From a virus, in IMG/VR virus record IMGVR_UViG_3300046692_000311, positions 1 through 24,543 of that record: DNA of 24,543 bases; one strand, given 5' to 3'. The first letter of the stretch is position 1. Each line of letters starts with the position of its first letter. A model generated the notes under the pieces. It had not been told where the DNA came from. It searched no databases and was given only the letters and a program-made list of their open reading frames with translations. A program made the translations under genes and the position numbers. This document shows positions 14,404-22,414 of the stretch, one piece after another.

Positions 14404-14431
14404 AAAAAAGCCACATTTAAGTGGCTTTTTT
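14404..14431. terminator. Bidirectional intrinsic terminator
   Basis: The stem AAAAAAGCCAC/GTGGCTTTTTT (404-414 with 421-431 in the 14 kb line) has a six-base ATTTAA loop and T-tracts on both strands. It separates the sheath operon from the convergent minus-strand gene at 14437-14937. Confidence 0.9.
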
Positions 14432-14436
14432 AATTA

Positions 14437-14937
14437 TTACATACTATTTAATACTTGGGAAAGATATGGAATTAAATGCGGAATATTTTCCATACCTTTA
14501 TCTAATACACGAGTCATTACATGTCTTAATCCATCTGCGGGGAGTTCTTCAACAGCTTTCATAAGCTCACTTTTCTTTTCAGCTTCAATATCGGCAGAAT
14601 TTATCTTTGAAGTTAATAGTGCTTTTAATGTATCAGGCTCAAATCTAACGGTCACAACATTTAGTATTGCAGATAAACCACCATCTTCTTGTAAAAAATC
14701 CATTCCTCTACTAGTAATTTTTACATTACCAAGGCTTATTTGATTATCAATACTAAAAAAAATAGCATCTTTATCAAGAAATTTATTTTCTACTAAATAC
14801 TGCAATTCTCTGGCTAATTCTTTTTCATCTGTATTTTTCCATATTCCAGATGATAATTCTTCATAACTCAATGCAAATGGATAAGCATTTGCTGTTTGAA
14901 TTAAAATTTCTTGTTGTAAAGCTCTATTTAAAATCAT
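14437..14937 (-). CDS. Winged-helix-like moron protein, unknown
   Basis: The 166-residue product has an N-terminal part (about 1-85) that reads as a winged helix: helices ILIQTANAYP, SYEELSSGIW and ELARELQYLVENKFL, then strands and the ITSRGMDFLQEDGG wing region, as in phage DUF2513/YjcQ-like proteins. The C-terminal part (about 90-166) is helical with VVTVRFEPDTLKALLTSKI. It is antisense to the tail genes, has its own terminator, and lies between sheath and tube. A TATAAT on the minus strand at 14950-14955 could serve as -10, but only about 12 bases before the start. It may be a prophage-expressed regulator or a moron. The family similarity is by eye. Confidence 0.7.
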   Translation of the reverse strand: MILNRALQQEILIQTANAYPFALSYEELSSGIWKNTDEKELARELQYLVENKFLDKDAIFFSIDNQISLGNVKITSRGMDFLQEDGGLSAILNVVTVRFEPDTLKALLTSKINSADIEAEKKSELMKAVEELPADGLRHVMTRVLDKGMENIPHLIPYLSQVLNSM

Positions 14938-14985
14938 TTAAACACCAATATTATATAAACCGAGTTGATCCTATAATTAATTTAA

Positions 14986-14997
14986 GGAATTACTTCC
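14986..14997 (+). promoter_or_regulatory. GGAANNACTTCC site 3, upstream of tail tube
   Basis: The sequence is GGAATTACTTCC, 72 bases upstream of the tail tube ATG at 15058. This is the same distance as for site 2. A new promoter is needed here because the antisense moron and terminator separate the tube from the sheath operon. Possible -10 boxes (TATAGC 15028-15033, TATTAA 15036-15041) follow. Confidence 0.7.
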
Positions 14998-15057
14998 TTA
15001 TAAATAACAGCAAAAATTAATAAAAACTATAGCCATATTAAATTAGAGGTTTAACAA

Positions 15058-15429
15058 ATGGCTGAAGAAGTCGTTGGTACGATTGTACTGAGCATTGACG
15101 GGACAGAATATGACTGTACCTCATGCAACCCGTCCGAAGTTACAGGAAACCGCCCAGTTCCCACCATGAACCGACAGCGTCGTACAAAGTACGTTGCCAA
15201 AGGCAATAAGGCATATAGCCTATCCATTGAAACTGTTATTCCATTGGCTGGATCAATTGACTGGAGTTCGGTTGAAAATGCACGGCTGACTATGGAGTCT
15301 GAAGACGGCAGTTACCGTGAAACATACATCGATTGTTGGCCTCAAGAAATTGGTACATCAACAGGCGTAGAAGCGAATAATGCTGGTCGCTCTATTAGTT
15401 TATTTGCATTAGACAAAATCATTGAGTAA
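15058..15429 (+). CDS. Tail tube protein, Mu gp40 (gpM)-like
   Basis: The 123-residue protein forms the inner tube of the contractile tail. It matches the tail tube family in size and pattern: VVGTIVLSIDGTEYDCTS, NRQRRTKYVAKGNKAYSLSIETVIPL, then SWSSVENARLTMESEDGS-like (here DWSSVENARLTMESEDGSYRE) and a final short strand. AGAGGT upstream supports the ATG. It is the first gene after site 3 and starts a tail operon running to the tape measure. Confidence 0.88.
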   Translation: MAEEVVGTIVLSIDGTEYDCTSCNPSEVTGNRPVPTMNRQRRTKYVAKGNKAYSLSIETVIPLAGSIDWSSVENARLTMESEDGSYRETYIDCWPQEIGTSTGVEANNAGRSISLFALDKIIE

Positions 15430-15434
15430 TTATA

Positions 15435-15764
15435 ATGGAACGTACAAAAATTGAAGGCACATTGCCTGTTGCTATCCACTTGGTTGTAGAGCAACAGCCC
15501 CTTAAATTAAAAAAAGTCGTGATGACTCAGTTAAGTGGTATTGAGAGTATTCAAGCTCAAATAGCATTGAATGAAGGTCAATATATTCCCATTGGTGAAT
15601 TAGCCTTTATGACGAGTCTAGTCGATGCTGAAGGAAAAGAACACAAGTTAACTTATGATGCATTGGGTCATTCATCACGCATAAATTATGATTATTTAAC
15701 AGAATTACGCAATCAACTAGATGCAAAGGAAAAGGCCGAAAACTCAGAGAACGAGCAGAGCTGA
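15435..15764 (+). CDS. Tail assembly chaperone, Mu gp41-like
   Basis: The 109-residue product is in the position of the tape-measure chaperone between tube and tape measure. The sequence TLPVAIHLVVEQQPLKLKKVVMTQLSGIESIQAQ and ALGHSSRINYDYLTELRNQ fits the tail assembly chaperone families of Mu/P2 type. Such chaperones coat the tape measure until the tube forms around it. Its last 73 bases overlap the -1 frame of the following ORF, which lacks its own ribosome binding site, suggesting that part of the ribosomes shift frame. Confidence 0.75.
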   Translation: MERTKIEGTLPVAIHLVVEQQPLKLKKVVMTQLSGIESIQAQIALNEGQYIPIGELAFMTSLVDAEGKEHKLTYDALGHSSRINYDYLTELRNQLDAKEKAENSENEQS

Positions 15765-15973
15765 TTCGTACCCTTATGAGCATTGGTGTGCCATATCAAA
15801 ATGCATGTGATATGCCGATTGATATGGCACTCGCACTTTTGAGCGAAGACGAGCGGCAAAGTAATAATACTCGTCAAATTGAAAAATCAGCCCCACCGAC
15901 TCCAGTAAAAAAAGCTTCAGGTAAAACCTACGTTGCTTCACGTTTTAAAAATTCTAAAATGAGTAAGCCATGA
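15692..15973 (+). CDS. Tail assembly chaperone frameshift extension (gp41'-like)
   Basis: The -1 frame relative to the chaperone is open from 15692 to the TGA at 15971-15973. The first ATG, at 15776, has no Shine-Dalgarno, and the sequence just upstream (ERAELIRTL) reads smoothly into MSIGVPYQNACDMPIDMALALL, as one helical domain. This is what is expected for a product made by programmed -1 frameshifting, as is general in tail chaperone pairs of long-tailed phages. The A/G-rich stretch at 15725-15735 in the overlap is a possible slip site, but no perfect slippery heptamer is seen. The stop overlaps the tape measure ATG. If made alone from 15776 it would be 65 residues. Confidence 0.65.
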   Translation, partial: LFNRITQSTRCKGKGRKLRERAELIRTLMSIGVPYQNACDMPIDMALALLSEDERQSNNTRQIEKSAPPTPVKKASGKTYVASRFKNSKMSKP

Positions 15974-18177
15974 GCAAAAATACTACCGTTTCTTTAACAC
16001 TTCAGGTCAAAGGCAACGCGGGTGCTGAGCTAAAACGTATAGCGGATCATCAGCTTAAAGCTGTTCAGAAGATTAATTCTGAACAACAAAAGCTCAAACC
16101 GTTACAAGAAGGTCAAGTCACCGCTGCAAAGAAATTACTGGATGAAATGCGTAAGCAAGGCACAGCCCTTGCTACTCAAAAAAAGGAAGCTCAGGCTGTA
16201 GATTTAGTACGAAAACTTGGTATTCGTACTGAGCAACAGATTCGTCAGGAAGTCACTAAAACTCAAGCCACATACCAAAAGTTAAGCATCCTGCAACGTC
16301 AAGGTGTTATTAGCGCAAAAGATATGGAACGCGCCTATTCCTCAATGAAGGCTAAGGTTACCCAACTGAATGCAGAATTGGGCAAAACAGCCCAGCAAGA
16401 GAAGCAGATCCAACAAATCCAAAGAACAGGTGGCAGCGGCAGCCGCTTCCAAGGTGCTGTTGCAGTTGGTGGTGCTATAGCAGCGGGTGGTATGGTGTTA
16501 TCTAACGCCTTACAAAAACCGCGTGACTACCAACAGCAAATGACCTACATCATGGCCACTGCTACAGGTGGTCAGGGATTAAGTACGAAGCAACGAATTG
16601 ATCAAGGTAATTCATTACACCAATATGTAAAAGATGCAGTTCGGACTGGTGGTGGCACACGAGAGGATGCAGCTGCTGCATTAAATGAATTAATTGCATC
16701 AGGTAAATACGATGTTGGAAATGTTGCCCCTGCCTTAAATGCATCAACACGCACAGCATTTGCTGCTGGAGCAGATGCTGTCGATGCAGCTAAAATGACT
16801 TTAGCCATGCAAAATTTTGGTGTTAGAGATATTTCACTTGGGCAGGATCGTGCGATGCGCGCTGGTCAAGTCGGATCATTTGAATATCGTGATATGGCAA
16901 AATTTTTGCCTGAACAAATGGCAATGGCCAAAGCATCTGGCTACAGCGGCGATGATGGTTTAGTCAAACTTTTGGCTCTAAATCAAATGGCAAAAACTAC
17001 AGCCTCTGATAGCTCAAGTGCGGGCAATAACGTAGTGAACTTGCTACAAAAACTTTCATCAAGAGAATTTAGTGATTCAATTGCTGACTCGGTTAGAGTT
17101 GCGTCAGGCGATCCAACAAGAGTAAAGGGTACAAAAAAACCTAAACAGGTTTTTGATTGGTCAAGCTATTCGATTCAACAACGTGAGCAAGGGGTATACG
17201 GTGTTGAAGCATTTGTAAAATTATTGGAACGTCAGCTTGCTGGTAATACTCAATACACCAAGTTGCAAGCTCAAGCCCGCAGTGCAAAATCGAATGAAGA
17301 ACGTAAGGCCCTACTCGGCGATATGAGTAATATTGCAATGGGTTCAGAAATGGGACAAATCATAGCAGACCGACAAGCACTTATGGCTGCTATGGCCGCA
17401 GTCTATAATAAAGATACTGCATCACAATTAGAGTCAGAAATTTCAGGTGCTAAAGGTACAGTTAATTCAGATTTAGAATTAATTAAATCGCAAGAATGGG
17501 CTAAAGACCAAGCTATGAATCAGGAAAAGCTCTTTGCTCAATCCAAAGCATATGACTCCGTATCTGGTGTATTAGGTAATTTAAAAGACAATGTCACACA
17601 AGCGGCTCAGGGAAACGAAGCCCTTGCTGCGGCTGCATATAGTGCCGCAACTGCTGTAGCTGCATTAGGTGCAGCAAGCGCAGTGGGTAGCGTACTTGGC
17701 GGCGGTAAAGGTGGTGCTATAGCTGGTAAAGCTGGTGGCTTACTCGCCAAGGCAGGAGGAGTTGCACGTGCGGGAGCTGGTCCAGCTGGTGCAGTATTAG
17801 CCTCTGGAGCTGGCGGATATATGGCTGGTTCTATCATTAATGAAAAATTCGTTGAAGGTACTGCATTCGGTGACAAATTAGGCGAAACCATTGCTAAGAC
17901 CTTAGCATTTTTCGGTAATGATGAAGCTAAAGCCGCTGTAGAAGCCCAAGCAGCTTATGAAGCCATGCTTTCTGAACAATCCAAAAGTAATCAATTATCG
18001 CAAGACCTTGTATCAAAAATTGGCACGTTAATTAATGTGACTCGCGACAATAAACCTATCCCATTTCAATTCGGAGGTGGTTCTCTGGCAGAAGCATTTG
18101 GTCGACCTGAGACTGCCTCTCAAGAAAACCGTCACGGCGCGCCTAAGCCATTTATGTTGACACACACAGGCCGTTAA
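15970..18177 (+). CDS. Tape measure protein, Mu gp42-like
   Basis: The 735-residue protein sets tail length and passes through the tube at infection. Residues 1-155 are a long charged helical/coiled-coil region, followed by a hydrophobic Gly/Ala segment at 161-181, a globular phage tape-measure domain with NELIASGKYDVGNVAPALNA, then a large Ala/Gly-rich hydrophobic stretch at about 550-625. These are typical for the tape measure, including membrane-inserting parts. At about 0.15 nm per residue a tail near 110 nm would be expected, which is an estimate. It starts in an ATGA overlap with the chaperone extension. The segment around 365-440 (SREFSDSIADSVRVASG to GVYGVEAFVKLL) matches tape-measure relatives in style. 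Confidence 0.9.
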   Translation: MSKNTTVSLTLQVKGNAGAELKRIADHQLKAVQKINSEQQKLKPLQEGQVTAAKKLLDEMRKQGTALATQKKEAQAVDLVRKLGIRTEQQIRQEVTKTQATYQKLSILQRQGVISAKDMERAYSSMKAKVTQLNAELGKTAQQEKQIQQIQRTGGSGSRFQGAVAVGGAIAAGGMVLSNALQKPRDYQQQMTYIMATATGGQGLSTKQRIDQGNSLHQYVKDAVRTGGGTREDAAAALNELIASGKYDVGNVAPALNASTRTAFAAGADAVDAAKMTLAMQNFGVRDISLGQDRAMRAGQVGSFEYRDMAKFLPEQMAMAKASGYSGDDGLVKLLALNQMAKTTASDSSSAGNNVVNLLQKLSSREFSDSIADSVRVASGDPTRVKGTKKPKQVFDWSSYSIQQREQGVYGVEAFVKLLERQLAGNTQYTKLQAQARSAKSNEERKALLGDMSNIAMGSEMGQIIADRQALMAAMAAVYNKDTASQLESEISGAKGTVNSDLELIKSQEWAKDQAMNQEKLFAQSKAYDSVSGVLGNLKDNVTQAAQGNEALAAAAYSAATAVAALGAASAVGSVLGGGKGGAIAGKAGGLLAKAGGVARAGAGPAGAVLASGAGGYMAGSIINEKFVEGTAFGDKLGETIAKTLAFFGNDEAKAAVEAQAAYEAMLSEQSKSNQLSQDLVSKIGTLINVTRDNKPIPFQFGGGSLAEAFGRPETASQENRHGAPKPFMLTHTGR

Positions 18178-18181
18178 ATTG

Positions 18182-18193
18182 GGAAGCACTTCC
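18182..18193 (+). promoter_or_regulatory. GGAANNACTTCC site 4, upstream of gp43
   Basis: The sequence is GGAAGCACTTCC, a perfect five-base inverted repeat with a two-base spacer, 68 bases upstream of the ATG at 18250. It starts five bases after the tape measure stop codon. It opens the baseplate operon. Mu has a late promoter (PP) close to this place, before gene P. Confidence 0.7.
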
Positions 18194-18224
18194 AGACAAC
18201 AAGCTAAGATTCTAACGGCAAACT

Positions 18225-18249
18225 AACCTCATTCATTTGAGGTTTTTTT
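18225..18249 (+). terminator. Hairpin with T-tract abutting the gp43 start codon
   Basis: AACCTCA (18225-18231) pairs with TGAGGTT (18238-18244) around a six-base loop, and the T-run continues directly to the A of the ATG at 18250. It has the form of an intrinsic terminator for the tail operon. There is no Shine-Dalgarno between it and the start codon, as also seen at portal. Confidence 0.6.
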
Positions 18250-19467
18250 ATGGGCTGGAAAGACGAATTACATGATGCTTCATTTCGTGGTGTGCAGTTT
18301 GAATGTACATCCGTCAGTGGCTCTCAAGCTAAAACTGTAGCCATCCATCAGGCTCCTTACTCAAATGATGCCACCGTCGAAGATATGGGTAATGACGCGC
18401 GTCGTATCACGATTAATGCAATATTCACTGGTGATGACTATCTAACATGGCGTAAAGCACTTGAGGCTGCAATTGCGGTCACAGGTCCTGGCGAATTCAT
18501 ACACCCAACTGAGGGCATTCTACAAGTTCAAGTGCTTGATTATAGCGTGAATGAAGACGCTGAAAGTCCTGATTTCTGTAGCTTCAGCATTAACTTTTTG
18601 GTAGTCAAAACTGAAAAACGTGAGCTTTTTATTCCTGTTAAAACGGCTACAGAATTGACCGCTTTAGATGTCATTGAGTCCCCTGCTTATCAATTTAAAA
18701 AGACCCTAGAAAAACTAAAAGCACTGCAACCAGAGCAGTTTTATAGCGTTGTAAAAGATGTTAGAGATGCTTTGCAAAGCGTTAGAACTGGACTAAATTT
18801 AGCAAAAGCCACCAGTATAGATATTCTAAGTCCAGATGCCTGGGCGACTGGTCTTGTAGATGATATTAGTCGTCTTGTGAATTTTGATTATTCTATTTCT
18901 GCTTTGTCTCAATGGCGTGATGTCATTAAACGTGTCGAGCGTTTTGATAATATTTTTGATGAAACATCCAACCCAAAAGAGTTAAAACAACTTTGGCGTG
19001 CAACACAAGTGGCTTCAGTTATTGGTATGACTCAGCAAGTCATTCAAAAAACACGTGATGAGATGCTGGAGTTACAAGGTAAGCCAGTCCAAGACCCAAC
19101 GACACAGCAGAACCAAATTAGCATGACTCCAATGGATCTTGCCAAAGTTCGTGCGAGTACCCGTGAAAAGATTCAAGCCGCTATTCAGGCTGAGCGTGAA
19201 TATGGCAGTCTTGATATAGAAGCAGTTTCATTAATCCAAAATTACAAGCACATCGCTGATCAAGTCCATTTACAGATCCAAGAACTTATTGAGGTTCGTC
19301 CACCGATTATTACAATGGTTATCCCTGTGCCTTGTACCTTCCACTGGTTAGCACATTATCTTTATGAAGATATGACACGTGCATCTGAAATCCGTCGTTT
19401 AAATCAGGATATCGAGAACCCTGCGCTACTTTTAAAAGGTATGGAGGTCTCAGTTTATGCCCAATAA
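18250..19467 (+). CDS. DNA circularisation/tail protein, Mu gp43 (gpN)-like
   Basis: Residues 1 to about 115 match the DNA circularisation protein N-terminal family (Mu N): WKDELHDASFRGVQFECTS, AIHQAPYSNDATVEDMG, ARRITINAIFTGDDYLTWRKAL and the GEFIHPTEGILQVQVLDYSV part. The rest of the 405 residues is mainly helical, as in Mu gp43. The protein is part of the tail/baseplate, between tape measure and hub. The ATG follows a T-tract directly, with no Shine-Dalgarno, and a WKDEL-type start is typical of the family, so the start is firm. The 3' end overlaps the next gene by 11 bases. Confidence 0.88.
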   Translation: MGWKDELHDASFRGVQFECTSVSGSQAKTVAIHQAPYSNDATVEDMGNDARRITINAIFTGDDYLTWRKALEAAIAVTGPGEFIHPTEGILQVQVLDYSVNEDAESPDFCSFSINFLVVKTEKRELFIPVKTATELTALDVIESPAYQFKKTLEKLKALQPEQFYSVVKDVRDALQSVRTGLNLAKATSIDILSPDAWATGLVDDISRLVNFDYSISALSQWRDVIKRVERFDNIFDETSNPKELKQLWRATQVASVIGMTQQVIQKTRDEMLELQGKPVQDPTTQQNQISMTPMDLAKVRASTREKIQAAIQAEREYGSLDIEAVSLIQNYKHIADQVHLQIQELIEVRPPIITMVIPVPCTFHWLAHYLYEDMTRASEIRRLNQDIENPALLLKGMEVSVYAQ

Positions 19468-20497
19468 AAAAGTACGTCTGATCATTGCTGGGTTTGAGAT
19501 CAATACATGGGATATGGCCTCAATTGACAGTTCTATTGATACACCCGCGGACGGTTGGTCATTTTCTCTGTTTGATGAGCAAGATCATGTATTACCCGCT
19601 GGCGTTAGAAAAGGTGCAAAAGTACAGCTTTATTATGGCAAAGAACTGTTACTCACTTCAGTAGCCGATCAAGTTCAAGAAAAGGTTGACCGCTCTGGTT
19701 ATGCCCTTTCTATTTCAGGGCGTGATTTGGCAGGTCAATTGATCGATTGTTCAGTTCCTATATTTAATGGCCGTCAAATGACGCTTGATGAATTGGTCAA
19801 TAAATATGTGATGGGAGGTGATTTAAAAGGCCTCTTTAATGGGACAAATATCCAAAATAATGCATGGCTAAAAAATAAAGTAAGTGTTGAACCAGGAGAG
19901 AATATTTGGGATGCAATTGTTAAAGCAGCAGCCGTGACTGGGCAGCATGTTTGGCTTGAACCTGACGGTACTTTGTCTATTGGTAACCCGTTTATCAAAG
20001 CATATAAAGTCGCATCTGCTCTACGTTTAAATAAGCCTGATAACAACAATAATGCCTTGAGCGCAGAATACACTGAGGACGCATCTAACGAATATTCAGA
20101 GATTAAATTGCTAGGCCAAGATGGTAATGCCAAAAACTTGAGTGCGTCCTTTAAATCCAATTTTAGTACACACAATCGCTTAAAAATTATCACGATGGCA
20201 GATATTGAAACTCAAGCTGAAGCCGATACTACGATTGATAAAATTATGAAAGACAACGACCTTCAAGCCTATCGTCTTTCATCTTCAGTTCAAGGTTGGG
20301 AGGTCGACGGACGAGCTTGGTCAACTGGTTTTTATGTAAATTTTGAAAGTAATCGAATTACACGAGCTACAGCCAAGTGGGCCGTCATGGGACGCACACT
20401 CACCTTATCTCGTAGTGCAGGCATGTTGACTCAACTTAGAATGCAACGCCAGGGCGACTGGGCTCAGCCTTTACTGCACAAGGAGCAGCGTAAATGA
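19457..20497 (+). CDS. Baseplate hub protein, Mu gp44 (gpP)-like
   Basis: The 346-residue protein forms the trimeric baseplate hub that holds the spike. The family pattern is seen in VRLIIAGFEINTWDMASID, WSFSLFDEQ, LLTSVADQVQEKVDRSGYALSISGRDLAGQLIDCS, then GENIWDAIVKAAAVTGQHVWLEPDGTLSIG and VMGRTLTLSRSAGMLTQLRM. GGAGG at 19443-19447 precedes the ATG by nine bases. It overlaps the spike gene in an ATGA junction, with AAGGAG just before. All this fits Mu gpP (P2 gpD / T4 gp27 fold). Confidence 0.9.
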   Translation: MPNKKVRLIIAGFEINTWDMASIDSSIDTPADGWSFSLFDEQDHVLPAGVRKGAKVQLYYGKELLLTSVADQVQEKVDRSGYALSISGRDLAGQLIDCSVPIFNGRQMTLDELVNKYVMGGDLKGLFNGTNIQNNAWLKNKVSVEPGENIWDAIVKAAAVTGQHVWLEPDGTLSIGNPFIKAYKVASALRLNKPDNNNNALSAEYTEDASNEYSEIKLLGQDGNAKNLSASFKSNFSTHNRLKIITMADIETQAEADTTIDKIMKDNDLQAYRLSSSVQGWEVDGRAWSTGFYVNFESNRITRATAKWAVMGRTLTLSRSAGMLTQLRMQRQGDWAQPLLHKEQRK

Positions 20498-20994
20498 TTG
20501 ATGCAATTCAGAAGCAAGTCAATAAAGGCCTTGGTCAGATCCGACAAGCATTTCTAGGACTTGTTTCCCGTGGCGGTTCCAGTTCTGTTCAATTGAAGGG
20601 TTACAGTGATGAAGTGCTGGAAGACGTCGAGGTCATTCAACACGTAGGTTTTGCATCATACATCCCTGAAGAAGTGAAAGTTGTACTGATACCTCAGCAA
20701 GGAAAAACCTCTAAGGCCATTGTGGTTGCAACTAAAGGCGGTGCAATCGTGGTTGACATTGCCACAGGTGAAACCTGTATTTATGACCAATTTGGGCATT
20801 CTGTTTGGCTCAAAGAGGACGGAACGCATATAAAGGGTAATTTGTATGTCGATGACGGTGATGTATTTGTCACTAATGGCAGCGTTACTGCGTCTGAACA
20901 TGTGAGTGATAAGAAAAGTAGCATGCAAGAAATGCGGGATATTTACAACATCCATAATAATGGCAATACACCACCTCCAACTCAGAAAATGTGA
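20494..20994 (+). CDS. Baseplate spike protein, Mu gp45-like
   Basis: The 166-residue protein is the membrane-piercing spike. The N-terminal OB-fold part has GGSSSVQLKGYSDEVLEDVEVIQHVGFAS, typical of the Mu gp45 family, and the C-terminal beta-helix part has alternating strands (about 85-140) and VSDKKSSMQEMRDIYN. In related spikes the tip carries an HxH motif that binds iron; here the place reads YNIHNNGNTPPPTQKM, with H154 but N156 in place of the second His. So the metal site may be absent or changed. AAGGAG at 20480-20485 gives a strong ribosome binding site. Confidence 0.88.
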   Translation: MIDAIQKQVNKGLGQIRQAFLGLVSRGGSSSVQLKGYSDEVLEDVEVIQHVGFASYIPEEVKVVLIPQQGKTSKAIVVATKGGAIVVDIATGETCIYDQFGHSVWLKEDGTHIKGNLYVDDGDVFVTNGSVTASEHVSDKKSSMQEMRDIYNIHNNGNTPPPTQKM

Positions 20995-21001
20995 GGTTTA
21001 C

Positions 21002-21364
21002 ATGGCAAAGATTGATTTTTCTAAAAAAGACTATGAGTTAACCAGCTTGGATGAGGCTTTTACTCAGGACGAAATTCAAAGTGTTTTGATCTGTCTATAT
21101 CAGCACCGAGGTAAGCATTTTGCACGTCCTGATCAAGGTAGCTATCTATATAAATTACGTCGTTCCAAAGATGTAGAACGCAATAAAGTTTTAGCCCGCC
21201 AATATGCTGAACAAGCACTTCAGCATTTTGTTCCAAGTCGCTTTCGCTCCATCGAAGTCAGTGCCAGTCGCAGTGAATCAGGTCGTATTGATCTAAGCAT
21301 TAATTTAGTCAAGCTCACAGGCCAATCACAAGTCATTCACTATTTTGTTCCTGTAGGTGTCTAA
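21002..21364 (+). CDS. Baseplate protein, Mu gp46-like (T4 gp25/P2 gpW type role)
   Basis: The 120-residue product from the ATG at 21002 matches the GP46 family: a short acidic N-terminus, TQDEIQSVLICLYQHRGKHFARPDQGSYLYKL, then the helix VLARQYAEQALQHFVPSRF and strands EVSASRSESGRIDLSINLV. It likely starts sheath assembly at the baseplate. I chose 21002 over the upstream 20906 frame start because GAGG at 20993-20996 is well spaced and the upstream part overlaps the spike gene. The stop abuts the next start. Confidence 0.85.
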   Translation: MAKIDFSKKDYELTSLDEAFTQDEIQSVLICLYQHRGKHFARPDQGSYLYKLRRSKDVERNKVLARQYAEQALQHFVPSRFRSIEVSASRSESGRIDLSINLVKLTGQSQVIHYFVPVGV

Positions 21365-22414
21365 ATGTTCCCGATCCTAAACTTTTATCAAGTTCACCAG
21401 ATCATTGTTCAAGAAATCCGTAATCGCAAAGGCTTGAGCATTACGGCTGATTCTGATGCTTCAATTCGTGCTGACGGAACAGCTTCAGTTGTTGAAGGTC
21501 TGTATCAACATCAGAACTACATTCAGCGTCAACTTTTTGCTCAAACTGCTGATGAGGCTTATTTATATATTCATGCTGAAGAAGTAGATGTACCACGTGC
21601 TCCAAGTGGACGAGCTTCAGGTTCTGTAAAAGCCACTTCTAATGTTGAAATCACTCTATCTGAAAATCAAAAAATTACTGATGGTAAAGGACATTTTTAC
21701 ACAGTAACTCATGCTGTTTTGTTGGCGGCAAACCATGAAACTATTGTTTCAGTTGAAGCAGATCAGATGGGTGCTGCTTGGAACTTTAGTGGCGATCAGA
21801 TGATTTGGGTCAGTCCACCAGCAGGTTTACGAGGGACAGCTAACGTAATTTCAATTGGTGGCGGTACGGATGTTGAAGAAGTAGAAACGTGGCGTGAGCG
21901 TATTTTGACTCGAAAGCGTTTAGGTTCACATCGTGATCGGGCATTAGACATAGAGACTGATTTAAAAGAAGTGCCTGGCGTAAAGCACGTTTATGTTTAT
22001 CCAAAACGTCGTGGACTTGGTTCAATGGATGTAGCTATTACTGCTGCGGGCAATCCTCCTGCTCCACCTAGCCCTGCATTGATTTCAGCAGCTCAACTTG
22101 TACTTGATGCAACCACAGGGTTTTGGGCTGACAGCCGCATATATTCGCCTACGATCCAGCTCATTGATGTAAGTGCAGCTATTTCTGGAACAGGTGTCGA
22201 CTTAGAAGAAGTACGTGGAGTAATTCGAAATTATTTTGCAGAGATTGCACCTGCTCAAGGCTACCAAGAGTCAGTATTAAATGCGCGGATCATGAACGTA
22301 TTAAATGTTGTCGATGTTGTTTTGTCTCCTTCAACCAACGTTGTTCCTATCGTCAATTGGATGCATACCCATTGGTTACGGCTTGGCGCGTTAGATGTGA
22401 GATATTCGGCATGA
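21365..22414 (+). CDS. Baseplate wedge protein, Mu gp47-like (baseplate J family)
   Basis: The 349-residue protein is a baseplate J-like wedge component. The pattern LYQHQNYIQRQLFAQTADEAYLYIHAEEVDVPRAP, followed by the strand-rich domain, then EEVETWRERILTRKRLG, DLKEVPGVKHVYVYPKRRGLGSMDVAITA and the C-terminal domain with PTIQLIDVSAAISG, is that of the family. The ATG follows the gp46 stop directly, and the 3' end overlaps gp48 in an ATGA. It joins gp46 and gp48 to form the wedges around the hub. Confidence 0.9.
   Translation: MFPILNFYQVHQIIVQEIRNRKGLSITADSDASIRADGTASVVEGLYQHQNYIQRQLFAQTADEAYLYIHAEEVDVPRAPSGRASGSVKATSNVEITLSENQKITDGKGHFYTVTHAVLLAANHETIVSVEADQMGAAWNFSGDQMIWVSPPAGLRGTANVISIGGGTDVEEVETWRERILTRKRLGSHRDRALDIETDLKEVPGVKHVYVYPKRRGLGSMDVAITAAGNPPAPPSPALISAAQLVLDATTGFWADSRIYSPTIQLIDVSAAISGTGVDLEEVRGVIRNYFAEIAPAQGYQESVLNARIMNVLNVVDVVLSPSTNVVPIVNWMHTHWLRLGALDVRYSA

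Noticed and set aside
17607-17891. Minus-strand open frame rich in Pro/Ala opposite the tape measure
   Set aside because: It is the shadow of the Ala/Gly-rich tape measure segment and has no ribosome binding site or protein-like pattern.
20906-21001. Upstream extension of the gp46-like gene
   Set aside because: The extension lies wholly within the spike gene and the ATG at 21002 has a well-placed GAGG and matches family length.
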